DNA from: Nematostella vectensis
Taxonomy: Eukaryota > Cnidaria > Anthozoa > Actiniaria > Edwardsiidae
Direction of reading: 5' to 3'
Assembly: GCF_932526225.1 (NCBI RefSeq)
Contig: NC_064043.1
Coordinates: forward strand, 2,129,501-2,193,500
Length of the DNA stretch: 64,000 nt
Part shown: positions 48,201 through 57,774 of the stretch, piece by piece
Layout of the letters: every line of letters begins with the position of its first letter
Position numbering within the stretch: position 1 is the stretch's first letter
Position numbers and translations under genes: made by a program
The notes under the pieces: model-generated
The model's input: the letters and a program-made list of their open reading frames with translations, nothing else
Database searches by the model: none
What the model was told of the DNA's origin: nothing

Positions 48201-48673
48201 GGAAAAGGTAGATGTTTTTTGTATCCAAACAGATCTTTACTGGTAAAATAGGCGTTTCCCCTTTATATTTTATCTCGCAAAGACGAGATATTAGACGCTA
48301 TAAATTTCCACGTGGTTTGCACGAATGGAGTTTTACAAATCCCTTATTCGAAACACTTAGCCCTAGTACCTGGCGTTCTTTCGGTATTCCTGTGGTAGTT
48401 GAAGTAACATCACCTGAAGCCCTCTTGTACGGGTTGCTCTTCTCAGTCCCCCTCTCCCACACGGCCAACCACAGGGGTCCCAACTGAACTCCCCCGAACA
48501 GGGACTAGGCTGTTCAAAGATGTGTGTTCAGAGATGTGTCCAACTAACAGTGCATCGTATTCTGTTTCCAGGGTTACGGGATGTGGCATACATTACGTCA
48601 CTGGACGCATTTGGATTTTGCCAGTCACTGGGTGGCTCTCGCGACATTCGCCGTTAGTCTAGTTCTACCTTAG
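27254..48673 (+). CDS. PORCN: Porcupine, Wnt-modifying O-acyltransferase (MBOAT family), eleven exons
   Basis: Exons are 27254-27651, 27772-27815, 28164-28345, 29442-29548, 32085-32219, 32660-32760, 33331-33407, 33474-33537, 33999-34084, 48100-48207 and 48572-48673. All phases fit and give 467 residues, close to the roughly 460 of vertebrate PORCN. Recognisable conserved stretches are SAWHRVRGTQMILVMKMIS, MSFRFSHYFVSYLSECTS, VELPRSLVEVV, SSLLH|GLNFQLAAVLLS with the MBOAT catalytic His (348), and FHLAYLGIMF. The protein is polytopic in the ER membrane and transfers palmitoleate to a Wnt serine, which Wnt secretion needs. The first in-frame ATG was used. Intron 9 is about 14 kb, mostly 17-bp satellite plus a Ty3/Gypsy insertion. 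Intron 3 begins with repeated copies of the exon 3 end and donor. AATAAA follows at 48875. Confidence 0.95.
27896..27910. repeat. Poly-G run in PORCN intron 2
   Basis: An uninterrupted G run, similar to the others in this window. Confidence 0.75.
28337..28525. repeat. 57-bp tandem repeat containing PORCN exon 3 end plus 5' splice site
   Basis: The exon ends GGCAAAAGGCTG|GTAAGACC at 28345. The block AAAAGGCTGGTAAGACCATG recurs at about 28394 and 28451, each time with the donor intact. A fourth, shortened copy near 28507 has lost the donor (AAAAAGACCATG). Confidence 0.92.
28530..29440. other. PORCN intron 3, remainder
   Basis: No element or nested gene was recognised. Confidence 0.5.
30705..31488. 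mobile_element. Fold-back element with arms of about 160 bp
   Basis: The left arm (AGTACGGAGCCCGGGAAGTG ... TTTTTTCTCGA, to about 30866) is complementary to the right arm ending CCGGGCCCCGTACT at 31488. Both carry TGCCATTGTAGAT, TTTTTTAGGGGAT and CGATCGCGTACACATT. The middle is strand-asymmetric: GT-rich at 30865-30960, AC-rich at 31008-31200. It lies in PORCN intron 4. No target duplication was found. Confidence 0.7.
31262..31366. repeat. 12-bp repeat (GTCGAGAAAAAA)n in the fold-back right arm
   Basis: About eight units. The left arm has only two or three, so the array expanded on one side after the element formed. Confidence 0.9.
32855..33195. repeat. Modular 14/21-bp repeat in PORCN intron 6
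   Basis: Units built from GATGTCAGATGCGG (14 bp) and the same plus AATGTGG-type 7-bp extensions alternate irregularly. The degree of decay suggests age. Confidence 0.85.
34085..42813. repeat. 17-bp giant minisatellite, left block (about 510 units)
   Basis: The unit is GTGTGYTACAGTACTTG. Variants include acacgg, agacgg, atacgg and gttctt, and deletions giving 16-bp units. It starts directly at the exon 9 donor (GTATTCTACAGTATTG looks like a diverged first unit). No stop codon occurs in any forward frame of the consensus, so open frames over 1,000 codons are spurious. Larger blocks recur, for example 493 bp (29 units) apart at 36101 and 36594, with a further copy at 41583. Confidence 0.98.
42814..42988 (-). 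repeat. 3' LTR of the Ty3/Gypsy element
   Basis: 175 bp, identical to 47148-47322. The polypurine tract abuts its inner edge. Confidence 0.95.
43035..47078 (-). CDS. Gag-Pol polyprotein of the Ty3/Gypsy retrotransposon
   Basis: One uninterrupted ORF of 1,347 residues from ATG 47078. An in-frame TTG 11 codons earlier is ignored. Gag occupies about 1-270, with two Cys/His knuckles near 208-243, the second CKICSKTGHFAKMC being CX2CX4HX4C. The protease motif ADTGAEATVIP is at about 304. Reverse transcriptase has LDACSGFWQLP (about 553) and IIVDDFLIHG (about 610). RNase H has LNVDASG (about 758). Integrase has an HHCC finger (HGAHMG ... CSICNAF, about 975-1013) and a D-D-E core with STDIFEYAG, LSDNGSQYS and GAAEKAVQ. 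The order PR-RT-RH-IN is that of Ty3/Gypsy (Metaviridae-type elements). Gag and Pol share one frame with no shift signal. No envelope-like ORF follows. The element appears coding-competent. Confidence 0.96.
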   Translation of the reverse strand: MAESGEMYHRAPGPLVLDANASENWRKFLMQFEIYLVAKGKDDKGDKLKVNLLLNCAGPSAIEEYSHFVYTAGESNESYGDVCRKFHELCRGAKNVIYERLLFNLRNQKEGERIDNFVSELKRLSLNCDFGALRDSLIRDRIVGGVTSDELRGELLKKPDLTLQTAHDYCRTYEATELQKYKFVPQTVVPSKTVSVQPVQVKKEQPSCKFCGYRHSFAHPTRCPAFKRNCKICSKTGHFAKMCKNKQKKDPEVHVVEQEYDSSDSNETHTYFGSIEVGSVLQNQQPKKSLIKVMIAGKEVKLKADTGAEATVIPYNLYKSITNKPLKRLHQPLKGWLATKPIYPKGCVRLPTQYKDRKIDLLYLVVDGEFTPLLSCEACLDLEVLQFMDLTLLDSPSAQTSNIDLSREQSKSTTTLTSDPVLKDYLDCFSNKPGMLPNKVHLEVDSAVTPVIHAPRKIPVSMLDPTQQKLREMEEDGIIVKEEEHTPWVSSMLVIDKRKGKEKKSPPTKDNIRICIDPRDLNRALKRPHYPMATVEQVANKLTGAEIFSTLDACSGFWQLPVDEESSKLLTFNTPWGRYRFLRLPFGISSAPEIYQREMDRLFAGVPVEIIVDDFLIHGGNQCELDDKMIAVLKRSREIGLKFNPRKAKLRVPEVSYVGHLFTADGLKPDPEKVRAINEMPAPTDKDGILRFLGTVNYLDKFIEHKADLQGPISQLTRNDTAFVWETPQQHAFDKLKAVITSAPVLAYFDNTKETVLNVDASGTGLGAVILQDERPVAFGSKTLSPAETRYANIERELLAIVWGTEKFHTYVYGRRVVVETDHKPLEAIFKKPLNEAPPRLQRMLLKLTKYDLDVRYVPGKKQFISDCLSRAPVSDTKPVSEPEEMIGINLIDSLGVDSSTLQKFKEASNCDVTSQVVMEYVVKGWPAEKHQLDELAREYWSFREELSVEDGLLFKADRIIVPRSLRAEVLEEIHGAHMGENKSLSFAREYVFWPSMTAQIKDKISSCSICNAFRNQQPRETLLPREVPGLPWQVISTDIFEYAGHSYLLVTDLYSKYFEIELLRQTTANCVINNLKKIFARFGIPVEVLSDNGSQYSNTRNLFNSSHEFKKFADEWGFRHTTSSPEYPQSNGAAEKAVQTAKRILKKAAADNKDPFEGLLKYRNTPFDDLGVSPAQLLMSRRTRTQLPTHRRLLLPQPVDPNQVVKTLKHRQSVSKKYYDSHSHDLPPLQVGDKVRIRPNREAEWRKAEVLPRSYLLGDERGRVFRRNRRQIISTPNDQSMSTSPFVIPAIPQLPPESTNNPTQLSNDVTASPTPPKSSERQHETTPMSTASGRVIKKPQRLIEHC
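47148..47322 (-). repeat. 5' LTR of the Ty3/Gypsy element
   Basis: 175 bp, identical to the other LTR. The primer-binding site starts at the next base inward. Confidence 0.95.
47323..47836. repeat. 17-bp giant minisatellite, right block (about 30 units)
   Basis: Continuation of the array interrupted by the retrotransposon. These units are more uniform than those of the left block. The array ends at ctggtgtgatagtgagg, about 260 bp before PORCN exon 10. Confidence 0.97.
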
Positions 48674-49054
48674 ATTATGTTTCCCATAGATTATGACTTA
48701 GACTGGCATAGCAGATACACCAAACCAGTAACTTAAGACAAGACTCCCACCTCCACCCTCAAGGTATCTCAGTGCCAGCGAGTAAAAACCCCTTACCTCC
48801 GGGGATAAGAATCTTATACAAATGAAGCTACGGGAAATGATGTTCTATTCGGTTTTCTATTCGTCTGAGCGCAAAATAAAATATAATTTCTTTCAATAAT
48901 TTTTGGTCTGCCCTGATGAAAGACGAACATTTTCCAGAGTGCAACACCAGTGTTCGGCGAATCGTATTATATAATTGAGCATTATAATTTGCCGGTGGTT
49001 TGTTTATTTTGAGAGGCTCCAAGTCATGTGTCCTCCATCAGGAACTTTGAGCCG
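48674..49054. other. PORCN 3' UTR and flank
   Basis: AATAAA at 48875-48880, about 200 bp after the stop, is the likely polyadenylation signal. Nothing else is recognisable. Confidence 0.5.
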
Positions 49055-49120
49055 GGAGGACGTAGGAAAAGGGGAAGACCTAGAAAGACATGGTCGGATG
49101 CCACGCTTAACGGACCTTAG
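49055..49120 (+). pseudogene. Possible LINE reverse-transcriptase tail
   Basis: One frame reads RRKRGRPRKTWSDATLNGP and then stops. G-RPRK-TW is typical of the C-terminal end of some non-LTR retrotransposon polymerases. Only this stub exists, and the 33-bp satellite starts at its stop codon. Confidence 0.35.
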
Positions 49121-50330
49121 TGGACCCCATGCGCCGTCACACCTGCCAATAGGTGAACCCCATGCGCCGTCACACCTGCCAATAGGTTAACCCCATGCAC
49201 TGTCACACCTGCCAATAGGTGAACCCCATGCGCCGTCACACCTGCCAATAGGTGGACCCCATGCGCCGTCACACCTGCCAATAGGTGGACCCCATGCGCC
49301 GTCACACCTGCCAATAGGTGGACTCTGACGTTAACCCCATGCGCCGTCACACCTGCCAATAGGTGGACTCTGACGTTAACCCCATGCGCCGTCACACCTG
49401 CCAATAGGTGGACTCTGACGTTAACCCCATGCGCCGCCACACCTGCCAATAGGTGGACTCCATGCGCCGTCACACCTGCCAATAGGTGGACCCCATGCGC
49501 CGTCACACTTGCCAATAGGTGAACCCCATGCGCCGTCACCTGCCAATAGGTGGACCCCATGCGTCGTCACACCTGCCAATAGGTGGACTCTGACGTTAAC
49601 CCCATGCGCCGCCACACCTGCCAATAGGTGGACTCTGACGTTAACCCCATGCGCCGCCACACCTGCCAATAGGTGGACTCTGACGTTAACCCCATGCGCC
49701 GCCACACCTGCCAATAGGTGGACTCTGACGTTAACCCCATGCGCCGCCACACCTGCCAATAGGTGGACCCCATGCGCCGTCACACCTGCCAATAGGTGGA
49801 CTCTGACGTTAACCCCATGCGCCGCCACACCTGCCAATAGGTGGACTCCATGCGCCGTCACACCTGCCAATAGGTGGACCCCATGCGCCGTCACACCTGC
49901 CAATAGGTGGACTCCATGCGCCGTCACACCTGCCAATAGGTGGACCCCATGCGCCGTCACACCTGCCAATAGGTGGACCCCATGCGCCGTCACACCTGCC
50001 AATAGGTGGACTCCATGCGCCGTCACACCTGCCAATAGGTGGACTCTGACGTTAACCCCATGCGCCGTCACACCTGCCAATAGGCGGACTCCATGCGCCG
50101 CCACACCTGCCAATAGGTGGACCCCATGCGCCGTCACACATGCCAATAGGTGGACCCCATGTGCCTCCACACCTGCCAATAGGTGGACCCCATGCGCCGT
50201 CACACCTGCCAATAGGTGGACCCCATGCGCCGTCACACCTGCCAATAGGTGGACCCCATGCGCCGTCACACCTGCCAATAGGTGAACCCCATGCGCCGTC
50301 ACACCTACCAATAGGTGGACTCTGAAGTTA
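49119..50330. repeat. 33/45-bp minisatellite downstream of PORCN
   Basis: The basic unit is GACCCCATGCGCCGTCACAC followed by CTGCCAATAGGTG (33 bp). A 45-bp form carries a 12-bp insertion (tctgacgttaac). There are roughly 34 units. Both lengths are multiples of three, so long frames stay open on both strands without implying a protein. Confidence 0.97.
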
Positions 50331-50334
50331 AATC

Positions 50335-51226
50335 GATAGTGAGTGATTGATTAAAAAAGTAAATGGGACCTTTTTGGAAGAGGGAGTTTAGACTATCACT
50401 GGCAAACAAAAGTAAATCATTTACTACGAATTCTAATCTTATTTTCAAAATTAAAGAAATACAGTAATACACAATTGGGGTTTGTCATTCCAGTTTGTAT
50501 GGTAACCCTACGACCGCTTTTTGGCGGTTAAGGGCTAGACGGAATCCTCCCCCTTCGTCCTCAACACCCTACTACTATCAACCCCTTCCCTTTCTATATT
50601 TCGGGGGACTTAGACTTGGAGACAATTTCGCGTGTCTTTAATCGCGGTCGCAGAGAAAATGTTTGTTCGCAGATAATATTATTTTCTTTCTTTTCATTAA
50701 AAAAAAATGTACGTCAATGACAAGACATTTTGATTGCTGTTGAGATGCTATATTGCAGGATATGTATGACGATGAACAGAAAAATCAGAACTTTTTTAAA
50801 CAATAAGAAAAAGACAATAAGAAAAAGAAACAGACTATGCCTGTTATGTCAACATTTTTTTCACTCTGTGCTGTTGATTCCCCTCTTTTCTTTATAAGCA
50901 TCATGCCGCCTATGACGTCATGCCTATGACGTTGTTGCAGGCGATGCACGGTCCTTTGTCTATTCAGATACCATCGTTTTGCGATTTTAGTCATCGTGCA
51001 CTTCATTTTCCATTAGCTCTTTCATAAATTACCCTGGATTCAAAAGGTTCTCGAAAAGTCGCCGAACGGCCAAAGTGAGCCGGAAGACGCGCGAAGTAAG
51101 CCCGAAGACTTGACGAATAATGCCGATGCAAGCCGGTGATGCGACTAGCCTCTGTAGAGGCGCCAAGGGTATTTTGGAAGTCTTTTCTAAGCATTCTCTC
51201 TTTTCCTTCGCGTATAAAACCATTCT
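50335..51226. other. No supported gene
   Basis: 3' flank of the second MS4A-like gene. No repeat or exon was recognised. Confidence 0.4.
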
Positions 51227-54200
51227 CTACACCATGCTTTCCCCGTCACGAACCAGAAGCAAGTCCTCCTCGTGGTCCACCCGTCGGTAGGTTGTGGTCG
51301 TTTCACTTTTGTCAAAGACCTGTGTGAACATGTAAAGAGAAACAAATTGATAATCCATTTAGTATTGTTTTTATTCAAAAGTAACATATCCGTTGATGCA
51401 TCAGTGTCTATTCTTTCCTCTTACATTTTAGGTTCAGGGTTAAGATGTGTGTAGTGGAAGCGAAAAATTTACGAATTTACCTTTGTCATATACTGGCGCC
51501 CCTCCACCCTATAAACATTCTAGCTCCGCTCTTGATATGTGCTTTTAATTGTGCTTAAAACTCAATCACGACTAAGACACTTGCCCCGGCTCGCTTGCAC
51601 ACTGGCTACACCCCTTTTTCATTTACCTTTTAACCTTACCATACCCCACTCTTGCTGATAGCGGCGCAGCGGTTCAAAGCACCTACCAGCCTTATAGTAG
51701 CAAACGAAGTCTATCAAATCATGATTGAGAAAGTTTGATGCCTTGGCTCGTCGTGTCCTGATCATGCATTTTCCAAATTTATCCATTTCATTTGCCCCTC
51801 CCCCTAGCTACTATTTAACCATACCACATCGAAGCGGTGCAGCGGTTTAAAACACCTCCCCTCTAGCTACTATTTTACCATACCACATCGAAGCGGGGCA
51901 GCGGTTCAAAGCACCTGCCGGCCTTGCAGCAGCAGATTATGGCCCACAGGCTAACACCAAGTTCCACCATGGCCAGGAAGACTATGATGGCGACCAGGGC
52001 AAGCTTCGTCTTGCACTGAGGCCCGCTTGGCGCCCCCAGGCGGTGGAATGACGGGTGCAGGTTGTACTCCGGGTGCCCGGATGGTTTATAATCACTGTTT
52101 GTCGAGCATTCGGATCTGTTGAGGAGATCGGGTACCGCGAAGCCGTAGCAGCCAGTCAAGGCGAAAGCAAGGATAAAAGCGGCGAGGGAAAAGCCAAGAT
52201 AAATAGCGATCTGCAATGGGAAAACGACAGAACTATATGTAGGTTCTAAACCGTGGTCCTTGAAACCATATAATTCAAATTCCCGTATAAAAGGTGATCG
52301 CAGATCAACAAAAGCTGGTGCTGATTCCAGCAGGACCGTAGCAGGGGGTGGGGCACTGGGGGCACGTGCCCCCTCCCGCTGTTTCTGTATCGTGCCTCCC
52401 CCAATAATTCGAGGCCTGCTACGGTTATGTTCCAGTGATTTTGTTAATTATTCCGATCCCGCAGTAAATCCCTGGTCCTAAAAAGTCTCTGATCTTCAGG
52501 GGCGTAGGCAGGGGGTGGCCTAGGGGGGCCGCCCCCCCTTCAAGCAGCCAAAAATACAGTAAATGTATGAGGCATTATCTAAAACACAGGAGAAAATTCC
52601 TTGAAAGTCCCTTTTGGGCCCCCTGCTGTTAAAAATCCTGCCTACGCCGCTGATCTTCCTTATGTTATTCCAATGAGCGGCCCTGAAACTTCTTTGAAGT
52701 GGGAAAAATATTCAAATCATTTCAAATATTTTGACTTTATAAAGCTAGATCGTATAGCAAAATCTAAACTAATAAATAAATAAACTAAATAAACTAGTAA
52801 ACAAATTCATGAATACCAAATGAAATATGTTTTATTTTAATTGCCGGGTAGCCAAATCAAATTCCGTTTGTTCCGCGTTCAGATATTTGAATCATTGTCA
52901 ATACAGTACAGTAGTCAAATAAAGTACAGTAGTAAAATAAAACATGAGTGTGTGTGTTCAGCATTGATTGTTAAAAGTCAGCAAGTATTCTTTCTAGCAT
53001 AGTCATTCTATATAGTTCTTCGGTGTACATGAAAAAATACGAACCAAAAGAACCTAAACAGCCTTATTTGTCAAAAGGTACCCCGATTTATAAGAACCTA
53101 TTCTGCCTGGTCTTGGAAACTCTAGGTTCTTACACGCGGGTGTTTACGAGTAAGTTAAGAATAAAAGGGGTTAAAGATTGCGATCCTTTTTAATGAATTG
53201 TTAATATTTTTATGATTTACATATTAAGATGCGTGTAAGCTAAGAATATCAAAAATAAAAAATAAAAACTTCTTCCATGCGCGAATACTTTAATTATTGT
53301 CAAGATTTTTGTATCTATCTACTAGAATGCGTTTAAGCTAACAATGTTAAAGTATAAGATATCCTGCGCAAATAATTAAAATTTTTCATATTTTTGTTGA
53401 CCTACATACTAAAATGCGAATAGCTGAGAATATACCGCTATCCTGAGTTAATCATCGAATGGTTGTCAACATGCGCTGAGTAGTATAAGGACGACGTACC
53501 AGTACTATTTTTGGCGTGTTCTCGTGTTGGCGGCGGGTGGCCATCACACCAAGCACCCCTGTCATACATACCTAAAAGACAAAGTACAAATGGAAAAGGC
53601 AGTCTTTTCTTAAGCTATAAGATATTCTGTCGCAAAGTAAAGGCCGGAAGCGTCAACTCTACCACCAAAGTGATTAGAAATTTTTAATTTTTTATATTAG
53701 TTGAGATGTGCTATTTACAGCTAGAATGATATTATTATGAGGAGAGACGACGGTCAAAAAAGCCATTAAAAAGCAAAAAAAAAAAAAAAAGGAACAATCG
53801 AGCATCCAACCCTACTTCAAAAACACCAAAAGATAATAGCTATAGTAATTTCATGCATGAAATTTGTTGTTTTCATATTGGTATCAGATCAGGCGTTAAA
53901 GCTGACGATAGATTAGCATTGCGCGTGTTTCCAAAAATACACTAAACTTTCCTTTCTCATTTACCGGTTTACTATTAAAAACACTCGCACGGCACTCAAG
54001 CGCATCTTCGCTAGATATTTTGGTAATGAATTTCAGTTGGTCCTGTTCTTTTGTTTATTTGATCAAGTGAACATAAACAAGCGGAAACGAAGCTAAAGCA
54101 ACTGTGATTATTCTTTTTACTTCATCCGCCCTCTGATTAATAAACAAGTCACTTGCATTAATCCATTCAGCCAATGGCAAGCCACGCGTTTTACGAAACT

Positions 54201-55376
54201 AGAAGCCCTTCGGGCCTTTTCTCATGTTTATTGCGTGCGCGATTGTTAGTTTTATCGACTTGCTATCAGTGAAATATATTTCAAGTTTTAGATCATAATT
54301 GCCAATAAAGAACGCTAGTTTCGAAGTCATATATATTTTTTACTATACTGCGGAGTATTATCAGATTAAAACAAAAGTTTCAATCTGTCGTTTTCCCAAA
54401 GGTTAAAAATTCAGTGTCTGTTTAGATTCTTTTTCTTTATTCTTTTTTTTCGTGAACGGGCCATATCGAAAAAAAGATCAATATAATGGAAAAGACTAAT
54501 AAATGCAAAAAGCCGACAGACGAAATAAATGTATTTTGCGCGCGGAGTACAGGTCACACCTGTGGTTTGTAAAAAAGCTTTAAAAAAAGAAAATCGAGCA
54601 TAAGTAAAAAGCTAATGTACTTAAGAACAAGAATTCTACAATCTTTAACAGAAAACTGCGCGTTATTCTCCTCGATTTTCAACAGGAGTATGATTAACGA
54701 CTTCACAGTAATGCGCGCTGTACCAAGATTACGCAAGATATAATCAGGATTATTAAAAGGAAGGCTGTGCCGTGCAGCCAATACTAAGTTTCGAAAGATG
54801 GGGAAAAGATCACTAATGGCGCCATGAAATTTAGGAGCAGATGTTTTTCAACCAATTTCCCTGATCCTATCTCCGCTTATAAGCAAATTGGGGAGCGGCT
54901 ATTAAATCAAGAGAGAAGGGGAAAAGTAACTGAAGTACATAAAAGAAATGTTTACGACGCGTTTGATTTGATGTGAGGAAAATAGCGCAAGAAATTGGCT
55001 ACAGCGTGCGTTGTTTAGATATTATATCACTACAAATTCTCTGGCGAGGATTCGGAATATTTCTGCTGAGGACGACTGACTTTTGCAATATTTTCTTGGT
55101 CTTTGTTGGCGTAAATTTACCATGATTGCAATAATAACAGACCACACTTACAGTATTAAGTGCTTATACTTGCCAAAAAGACATGATTATTAAACCATTA
55201 ATAAATAACAACACGGCACTCACCAAAACACCAGACCAAACCGCTAAGGCAAGCTCTACCGTGAAAACGCGCGGCAGTCCGTGAGTCTGCTCCGCCAAAC
55301 CGAAAATAAGACAAAGGCAACCCAGCAAAATCTGTGCGACTGCGGAGAGTCGCGTATGCCTACGGTTGAAGGCCAT
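51227..55376 (-). CDS. Second four-transmembrane MS4A/CD20-like protein, four exons
   Basis: Exons are 55376-55224, 53571-53500, 52210-51884 and 51319-51227. All junctions are phase 0 and the product is 214 residues. Hydrophobic segments lie at about 11-32, 42-64, 76-101 and 144-169. A 40-residue loop between TM3 and TM4 contains three cysteines and an NRS glycosylation site. CCCKAGRC follows TM4, and the acidic tail ends GESMV. Short N-terminus, four helices, large second extracellular loop and cytosolic tail are the MS4A/CD20 plan, matching the gene at 10838-13685. The exon 3 donor is uncertain: GATGTG|GTATGG keeps phase with exon 4 (VFDKSETTTTYRR), whereas the nearer GGCAG|GTGCTT would shift into an unlikely basic frame. 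Part of exon 3's end is repeated downstream. Confidence 0.75.
51653..51922. repeat. Repeated copies of MS4A-like exon 3 end plus donor
   Basis: Two 59-bp units start at 51804 and 51863 with CTAGCTACTATTTWACCATA. A more diverged copy lies at 51653-51705. That copy, on the minus strand, reads KAGRCFEPLRRYQQEWGM followed by a strong GTAAGG donor, so it could serve as an alternative exon. The middle copy is interrupted by TAA. Confidence 0.75.
52334..52425. mobile_element. Short MITE-like repeat
   Basis: CCGTAGCAGG at the left and CCTGCTACGG at the right flank a GC-rich core containing GGGGGCACGTGCCCCC. Target duplications are unclear. Confidence 0.4.
52497..52649. mobile_element. hAT-type MITE with 8-bp target duplication
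   Basis: The left end is CAGGGGCGTAGGCAGG and the right end is CCTGCCTACGCCG, a classic hAT terminus. CTGATCTT flanks both sides (52489-52496 and 52650-52657). At 153 bp it cannot code. It lies in intron 2 of the second MS4A-like gene. Confidence 0.8.
52660..53499. other. Intron 2 of the second MS4A-like gene, remainder
   Basis: AT-rich, nothing recognised. The first intron (53572-55223) is likewise empty of recognisable elements apart from an A-run at 53777-53791. Confidence 0.4.
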
Positions 55377-57774
55377 ACTACGTTGATAACGGAAGGCTGT
55401 GTTTGTGGGCCTCAGTGTTAGGTATTGACACGTCTGCGAGTTTGAATCATGAGCTCAAGTGATTATGGTTTTGAGAGGTTGGCGCACGCGTGCAGATGGC
55501 GCCAATGTTTATCAGGCCTGAGCGACACGCGGTTCTAGTGCCGTAAATATTGATTTCAACGCTCCTCCCCCTGATGATAGACCTAAAGGATTGACTGTCT
55601 TTAAGCGAAATTCTTCGTTATTCCGCCTGCATAAATATTACTTATAAATACATAAACAAATAAATGTAAAACATTATTACACACAAATGATAAAATATCT
55701 GACTGTATGTCGTATGTTTTGCTGATTTGCTAACACTACACCACACTTGATGTGTTAGTTGTTAGAGTACGGCACTTAATCAGGACCCCCTTTTTAGAAA
55801 ATACCTTTTTAGGAAACGGCGCACCATATCTCAGTTCGTAGACTCAAGTGGTCTGTCTGTCATGGAGTGGCTGCCTGGGGAGCAAGTTTCCTCTTTCTGT
55901 GGCACCGAAATTGTCCGCTCACACAACATTGAGTACCGCCATAAAAAAAACAATTAGTCGAGGCTATTGCAATACCATTTTAGATAAAAGGGAAAAACGA
56001 TTAAATGCCCAAACCATACCGATCGTCACGTGGTCTATCTTTGCAACCGCTTTTAGTTTCGGGCTGACTGTGTGACCTTTACAACAAGGGAGCCCGAAGA
56101 AAATAGCGGTAGCAGGGGCGAGGGGACTAAGTAAGGACAAGAGAGCATAAGATATGCTCTCTTGGTAAAGAATACAAACGGCTGTATAAAAAGTTTGATG
56201 TAAGTCTGCTACGGGAAAGTAAAGGCCTCTAGCCAAACAATGGGTCAGCGGTACTATTGAAGAGCCATGAATATTAAAAAGCCTTAACCAGCCATACCGT
56301 TGTTTTCATTTGACCGTGGAAGAAAATTCATGTGATGAAATTTCGAAATAACCATCTACAAATAAAGATTTATACTTAATTTACCAATTAAACCTATAAT
56401 AAAGCAGAAGTTTCCCTTAATCAGCCGATGGAAATGGTGCTTTCTCAACTAAGTATTTTGGTAGGATGACAAAATGGCGGCTAGCAAAGATTCTTTTAAA
56501 CCTTATTTCAAGGTTTGTGGAATATTTGGACTCCCCTAGCGAAGAACCAACTTTATATCTAACGTGTCACCATGACAACTATAAAACTTTAATGTCGAGT
56601 GCAGCTTTACAACCGTCGTCAGAAGTAAAATAATCTCGTTAATTTACCGACAAAATTAGCAGGATTTACTAAACCACTTAGCGACCTTATTAACTTTTCC
56701 TAGTGCATAAACTTCGCTCAAAAGAGGCGCCATTGTCAAAAGTCGTGACAGGTAAATAGTGATTGTCAGCAAACAAAACGTTTAGATTGGTCGCAACCTT
56801 GCCTGAAAGAGCCGTCTAAAGAGATCTTGATAAATCTACTCGAACAACTTTGAGGTGGCCGCTACAATCTTTAACAACATAGCTTTCTAACTACACGCCC
56901 TGGACAATTTTATTATTCGGAATAAAGTACAGCTAGGAGGTTGTACAAGCTAGATGTGCTTAAAAATATCCGGTCCGAACAGAGCAGGAAGAAGGGTTAC
57001 TTGAGTTAATTAATGGTCTGTTGGGATATAGTCGACTCTGATTGGCTGTCGTGTGTTCAGTCATTCGCATATCCCGAAGTAGTGGGACCCCTCATTGGTG
57101 CCCTGCGGCAGTGAAAATCTCGATAAAAATCAGAATTATACATCTCTCAACAGAGGGACCCAGGATTCCATAAAAAGAACTAAAAGTCGATCGATCACAG
57201 CGAGTCCCTTCACTGGTCAGTGGATGGATCTGAGCCGGTCTAAACCTTAAAAAAGTCAACGTGTTCGTGTAAACCTTTAGTCACCGAGGGATGCGTGAAG
57301 ATCCAGCTAACTACACTACATATCAAACCATCTTGTCGAGATCCTAAGGTAGGATCAAACTGATGTTTCGTTTTTTATCATCTTTTATTGCCTGAATAGA
57401 AACCCTGCGACATACTCTTACGTGGCCAGCGTTTAGATACCAATTATCATGCTATCAACCCCAGCGGTTTCATGCATCGAGAAATGTCGGATTCACTTGA
57501 TGATGTGCTAATGTGAGTAGGAGATAGCGGTTCAAGAGGCGATAAGGGTTCGGATGCATTCAGACTTTATTAGGGATGTGGTTATCGCAAACATAAGCTT
57601 GTTTACAGGTGTAGAAGATCTATCATTCCATTGCTAGATTCAAGTGAGATATCGGTGCGCTACGCTAAATAATGTAATCTGCCCCAAGCGTGCAGCTAGT
57701 ATTAATTGTAATAATCCAGTTATACGGTTCATGACATTGGTCCGTAGACCAATATAATGGACCGGAGGTCTGTA
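55377..57774. other. Intergenic, no supported gene
   Basis: Upstream flank of the second MS4A-like gene. A perfect hairpin lies at 56138-56164 (caagagagcata, loop aga, tatgctctcttg). No exon was recognised. Confidence 0.45.

Noticed and set aside
49117-50325. Frames encoding HGVHLLAGVTA or TPANRW repeats
   Set aside because: The 33/45-bp units are multiples of three and open on both strands. There is no start context, splice site or non-repeat domain.
51187-51319. Alternative frame for the last exon of the second MS4A-like gene (SLTKVKRPQPTDGW...)
   Set aside because: It needs the GGCAG|GTGCTT donor and gives a basic Trp/Arg-rich tail. The phase-0 model gives an acidic tail like the first gene.
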